Shown here piece by piece: positions 60,951 to 64,000 of a DNA stretch of 64,000 nt (the first letter of the stretch is position 1; every line of letters starts with the position of its first letter). The stretch comes from Paenibacillus phocaeensis (GTDB lineage: Bacteria; Bacillota; Bacilli; Paenibacillales; Paenibacillaceae). A model generated the notes under the pieces. That model was given only the letters and a program-made list of their open reading frames with translations, was not told the origin of the DNA and did no database searches. The position numbers and the translations under genes are program-made. The stretch covers positions 62,001 to 126,000 of the forward strand of contig NZ_FCOQ01000034.1 in assembly GCF_900021165.1 (NCBI RefSeq), read 5' to 3'.

Positions 60951-62240
60951 TTACTGTACAAACCATCGTTTTCTTTTTTCCTTGGGCCGTAGCCAACAAG
61001 CAAGTTCCCCTGAATCCGTAAATGGATTGGCTTCTAAAGGATTCATAATAGAGGTTATAGATGGTAACATCTCTCTAAATTCCTTGATCATGTCTTCATC
61101 TGCATAATTGATAATGAATGATGATTTTCTCAAGAGAACAGAGAGTTCATTTAAATGTTGAACAATATAATGCAAATCCCATGGTGCAGCCGACAGGGTA
61201 ATGAATTGGAATTGAGAACGCAAAAATTCTTGCGCAGCCGAATTCATCACTAATCTTCCTTCGTTTTCATCCACCAATACACCAAGGTCAAGAATAACTG
61301 AGTCATATCCGAGCGTGTAGACTTCGGCTACATCAAATGGTGAACGATTAGGGAAGAAATCAATACCGTGTCGCTTGAACTTTAAACCGTCAAAATCTGT
61401 AGCAAAACTCACGATGTCTGATGGTCTGGGCTTATTTCTATATTCAACAAAAGCCGTTTTCAATCCCTTACTCGCTGTCTCATAGGCAATCTGGAGGGCT
61501 GTGTGTGTATTACCACTCCTACGTGCTAGTCCCCCAACTGCAACGATGTAGGGCTGGGATACATGATAGATCGGCAACTTCTCCGGTTGAGAATCGGTTT
61601 TGTTCTGCATATCCCTGCCTACATATTCCTGTTTTTCTTTTATAGTCACAGGACTCTCTATATGATCTGTTAACTCAGGGGCTTCTCTCTCATTGCTTTC
61701 ATCATTTACCGGTACAGTTACTTTTTCAGCCCGTTTAAACCCCCTTGTCCAGTCGGATAACAGAGCCTGAACCTTCCCTTTATTCTTCTCTAAAGAGAAT
61801 CCAACTTTCTTCTCGACTTTCTTTTGAGAAGACGCAGGTAATTCAGAATTAAAGCCAGGAATATCCGCCAATGTTTTTTTCGTTTGAATCCATTTTTGTA
61901 TATCCTCTACTCCGAATTGTTCGGCGGCATAAACATCATATATACCGTACATCCCTAAACTTCTTTGCCACTCGCTATCTACTTCTGGCAAGATAACAAT
62001 CAGTCTTGTATCTGGTACGCGCATGCGCACTTCCTTCAGGAAGTTCACACAGTCCTGTCTATGTACTACTCCTAGCCCTCCATCAACAATTGCAATTTCC
62101 GCATCTACCTGCCCTGCTGATGCAGCAACCGCAAACTGCTCAAGCGTTACATCCGTACCAGCAATAGAATAACCTTGTGCTTCTAAAGCTTCAGCAAGTG
62201 GCGTCAGAATGGACAAATCAAACACCAGGTGTAGTTTCAC
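60951..62240 (-). CDS. CpaE/TadZ-like protein with receiver-like N domain and deviant P-loop
   Basis: The 429-residue protein has an N-terminal pseudo-receiver (AIVDGGLGVVHRQDCVNFLK, about 50-70), a long basic linker, and a MinD-like C-terminal domain with VGGLARRSGNTHTALQIA in the P-loop place (about 235) and YDSVILDLGVLVDE. The signature lysine is absent. This architecture is typical of CpaE proteins that position Tad pili. It overlaps the preceding membrane-protein gene by 4 nt. Confidence 0.7.
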   Translation of the reverse strand: MKLHLVFDLSILTPLAEALEAQGYSIAGTDVTLEQFAVAASAGQVDAEIAIVDGGLGVVHRQDCVNFLKEVRMRVPDTRLIVILPEVDSEWQRSLGMYGIYDVYAAEQFGVEDIQKWIQTKKTLADIPGFNSELPASSQKKVEKKVGFSLEKNKGKVQALLSDWTRGFKRAEKVTVPVNDESNEREAPELTDHIESPVTIKEKQEYVGRDMQNKTDSQPEKLPIYHVSQPYIVAVGGLARRSGNTHTALQIAYETASKGLKTAFVEYRNKPRPSDIVSFATDFDGLKFKRHGIDFFPNRSPFDVAEVYTLGYDSVILDLGVLVDENEGRLVMNSAAQEFLRSQFQFITLSAAPWDLHYIVQHLNELSVLLRKSSFIINYADEDMIKEFREMLPSITSIMNPLEANPFTDSGELACWLRPKEKRKRWFVQ

Positions 62241-62650
62241 TGTTCGCTCCTCCCATCAAACAACCAATTCAAAATAGACATAACCCCGTCAAATATCTGC
62301 GGCCAGAAATTGATGATTAGATATCCAATAATGGATAAAAACAAGAGTAGAAAGGCAACTGAAAGCAGCTTTCTATAGAAGAGACCACCGATAAGCAAGA
62401 TTAGGAAAATGCCAAGTGCAAGATATACATAAAAGTTACTTCCTGATTGAACGGCAGAAAAAAGCTCTTCCCCCTTTTCATTTAAGCGATTCCCCACTTC
62501 CTCAGGATCAAATGTCTTAGAATTGTCTTTGATCTCCTGAGTTATAGATGCTTCAATAGATGCATTATTTGAAGCAAAAGCCGTATTTAAAGGGACATGG
62601 CTGACCAGTAAAATAATCGCCATTAACAACGCCCGTACTTTTAATATCAT
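62237..62650 (-). CDS. exported membrane protein near the Tad cluster
   Basis: The 137-residue protein has a signal peptide (MAIILLVSHVPLNTAFA), a short helical extracellular part, then two hydrophobic segments (FYVYLALGIFLILLIGGLFY and LSVAFLLLFLSIIGYLIINF). The shape is reminiscent of VirB2/TrbC-like pilins, which also have a leader and two membrane helices, but no family match is claimed. It lies between a cell-wall hydrolase and a CpaE-like gene. Confidence 0.5.
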   Translation of the reverse strand: MILKVRALLMAIILLVSHVPLNTAFASNNASIEASITQEIKDNSKTFDPEEVGNRLNEKGEELFSAVQSGSNFYVYLALGIFLILLIGGLFYRKLLSVAFLLLFLSIIGYLIINFWPQIFDGVMSILNWLFDGRSEQ

Positions 62651-62675
62651 CTGTACCCCTCCATTTTATAGCAAA

Positions 62676-62710
62676 ACAAAAACAACCCCTGAATATAGAG
62701 GTTGTTGTTT
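62676..62710 (-). terminator. terminator after the cell-wall hydrolase
   Basis: AACAACCTC pairs with the complementary GGGGTTGTT arm and TTTGTTTT follows on the minus strand. Confidence 0.7.
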
Positions 62711-62784
62711 TGGAATATTTTTACAATTAAAAGAATATAGCTTCGCTAAGGATACTATTATTTTATCTCGACTTTGGATAACCG

Positions 62785-64000
62785 TCAATCCCCTAATTTG
62801 GATAATTGTTCATAAATACTGGTTACGTTCCTAACCCAATTTGAACCGGTAGCATATACCCCGTTTGGATTTTCAGGATCGCTCAACCATGCGATAGGAC
62901 TAACTGCAGATGGTTTCCCCCTCGAAAGCTTTACTATCGTCTTGGCTGCAATTATAGCAGCGTCCTTAGTGGTTAATTCAGCTCCCTTCCCCTCTTTCCA
63001 GCTTCCAAAGACATTCCAGGGATTCTTCACAATCTTATCCGCATACTTATTGCTTTTTGGAACAAAAGATTGTTCTGCTCCAGTGATAGCAATTAGCAAA
63101 TAAGGATCAATTCCTTGAGCTTTTGCCGCATCATCAATCATGGTTAATATCTCTTTTGTAGCCAACATTGAATTTCGTTTGCCTAACCATTCAAGTAATA
63201 CAGGTATATCCAAAGGGCGGTAAACCAATATATCGGATGATTCTTCATAACCGAAATAAACCAGCGGATTCACAGGCTCTCCATTTACCCGTACTTCAAA
63301 GTGCAAATGCGGTCCCGTTGAACCGCCAGTATTCCCCGACTCTGCAATCTCTTCCCCTGCCTTTACCGTTTGTCCTGATTCCACCTTAACCTTATTCAGA
63401 TGATAGTACCGCGTCTCCATACCGCCATCATGTTGAATCATAACCGCATTACCTGCGGTGCCTAAGTAGTCAGCAAAGATCACTTTACCGGATTTCGCAG
63501 CATAAACAGGTGTACCAATCGGTACTCCAATATCAACGCCCGCGTGCAGTTTTATTAGTCCTGTGATTGGATGAACTCGGCTTCCAAAAGTTGATGTGAT
63601 CTTACTTCCCTCTGTTGGCCAAACTATTTCCCCAATAACTGGAGACCAGCCAACTAGAGGATCTCCTTCGCCATCACCATCAGAAAGATATGAAAGCCAG
63701 TATTCTAAAAGAAAGTCCTGATCTTCTACTCTCTTTGCACCATGAGCAATAAGGATTTCTCTTAATGGCTCCCAATCTTCGCTGTACATCGGTTCAATCC
63801 GTTGTAATTTGTCTTGGGTTACAGTTGTCGTCAGATCACCGCATGGAGATGGGGAAGTTTCAGTTGTTGTTTCTGAATCATAAGTATAGACATAATCATT
63901 TTGAATCGTCTCTGCCTTTTTCAGAAGAAGAACGGGCTGACGTTCAGTCACTGTTGACTTTTCGTACGTAACCTCACCATCCTCATCTTCATTTCGAAGA
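62785..64000 (-). CDS. M23 peptidase / lysozyme-like cell-wall hydrolase (5' partial)
   Basis: The visible ~405 residues include an M23 (LytM) domain: HPITGLIKLHAGVDIG (zinc His/Asp), YYHLNKVKVESGQ, and GSTGPHLHFEVRVNG (His-x-His). A C-terminal lysozyme-like region follows, with LIAITGAEQSFVPKSN and WNVFGSWK. Such two-enzyme proteins open the wall for conjugation or pilus machines in Gram-positive elements. The frame is open to the right edge; the GTG at 63951 is only the first in-window start, so the gene begins outside. Confidence 0.85.
   Translation of the reverse strand, partial: LRNEDEDGEVTYEKSTVTERQPVLLLKKAETIQNDYVYTYDSETTTETSPSPCGDLTTTVTQDKLQRIEPMYSEDWEPLREILIAHGAKRVEDQDFLLEYWLSYLSDGDGEGDPLVGWSPVIGEIVWPTEGSKITSTFGSRVHPITGLIKLHAGVDIGVPIGTPVYAAKSGKVIFADYLGTAGNAVMIQHDGGMETRYYHLNKVKVESGQTVKAGEEIAESGNTGGSTGPHLHFEVRVNGEPVNPLVYFGYEESSDILVYRPLDIPVLLEWLGKRNSMLATKEILTMIDDAAKAQGIDPYLLIAITGAEQSFVPKSNKYADKIVKNPWNVFGSWKEGKGAELTTKDAAIIAAKTIVKLSRGKPSAVSPIAWLSDPENPNGVYATGSNWVRNVTSIYEQLSKLGD

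Overview
The window looks like a chromosome-to-mobile-element junction in a spore-forming-type Bacillota, most likely Paenibacillaceae (Paenibacillus-like). This is inferred from Shine-Dalgarno-rich starts, S-layer-homology and copper-amine-oxidase stalk domain proteins, the Gram-positive Tad pilus layout and the IS families present. No rRNA or tRNA gene was seen, so the taxon is inference.

Positions 1-3600 hold ordinary chromosomal genes: the end of a CPBP membrane protease, a TetR regulator with a methionine aminopeptidase behind it, and two decayed transposases. Positions 3650-17380 form a defence island. It has an unusual pseudo-methyltransferase/target-recognition fusion heading a complete type I restriction-modification operon (hsdM, hsdS, hsdR), then a convergent 1958-residue DUF4011 helicase with a C-terminal nuclease and an N-terminal transglutaminase-like domain. 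An IS91-like element and an IS1380 element (15-19 bp inverted repeats found) follow, and the IS1380 lies beside a broken stalk-domain gene.

From about 21 kb to the end, nearly everything is on the minus strand and reads as one large conjugative or plasmid-like element (ICE or integrated plasmid). Its DNA-metabolism module is radC, MazF-type toxin, Cas4-like nuclease, ssb, CHC2 primase finger, a RecT-like annealing protein and recA with LexA boxes. Its transfer and maintenance module is an S1 protein, a VirD4-like coupling ATPase, two winged-helix replication-relaxation-like proteins, a RusA-like protein and a tubR-tubZ partition pair. Its surface module is a complete Tad-type pilus set (prepilin peptidase, TadZ/CpaE-like, TadA, TadB, TadC, pilin, TadE-like, CpaB), a cell-wall hydrolase, a very large SLH/fibronectin adhesin, and CARDB and stalk-domain secreted proteins. 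No integrase, relaxase or VirB4 is visible here, so the element continues past the right edge. A TnpB-only IS605-type insertion sits between two of its genes.

The most interesting content is RNA and defence cargo in the element. (1) Two solitary type I-C-like CRISPR repeats (43682-43713, 50249-50280) have compensating stem changes and no cas genes or array, resembling RNA anti-CRISPRs. (2) A ~280-nt structured RNA occurs in two diverged copies (about 27425-27703 and 38903-39186), each with its own extended -10 promoter and terminator, covarying stems and a pseudoknot. (3) A covarying ~95-nt leader occurs twice. (4) A metallophosphoesterase-STAND ATPase sits beside a membrane-anchored XseA-like protein, a candidate two-gene defence system. 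(5) There is also a hydrophobic-peptide type I toxin candidate.
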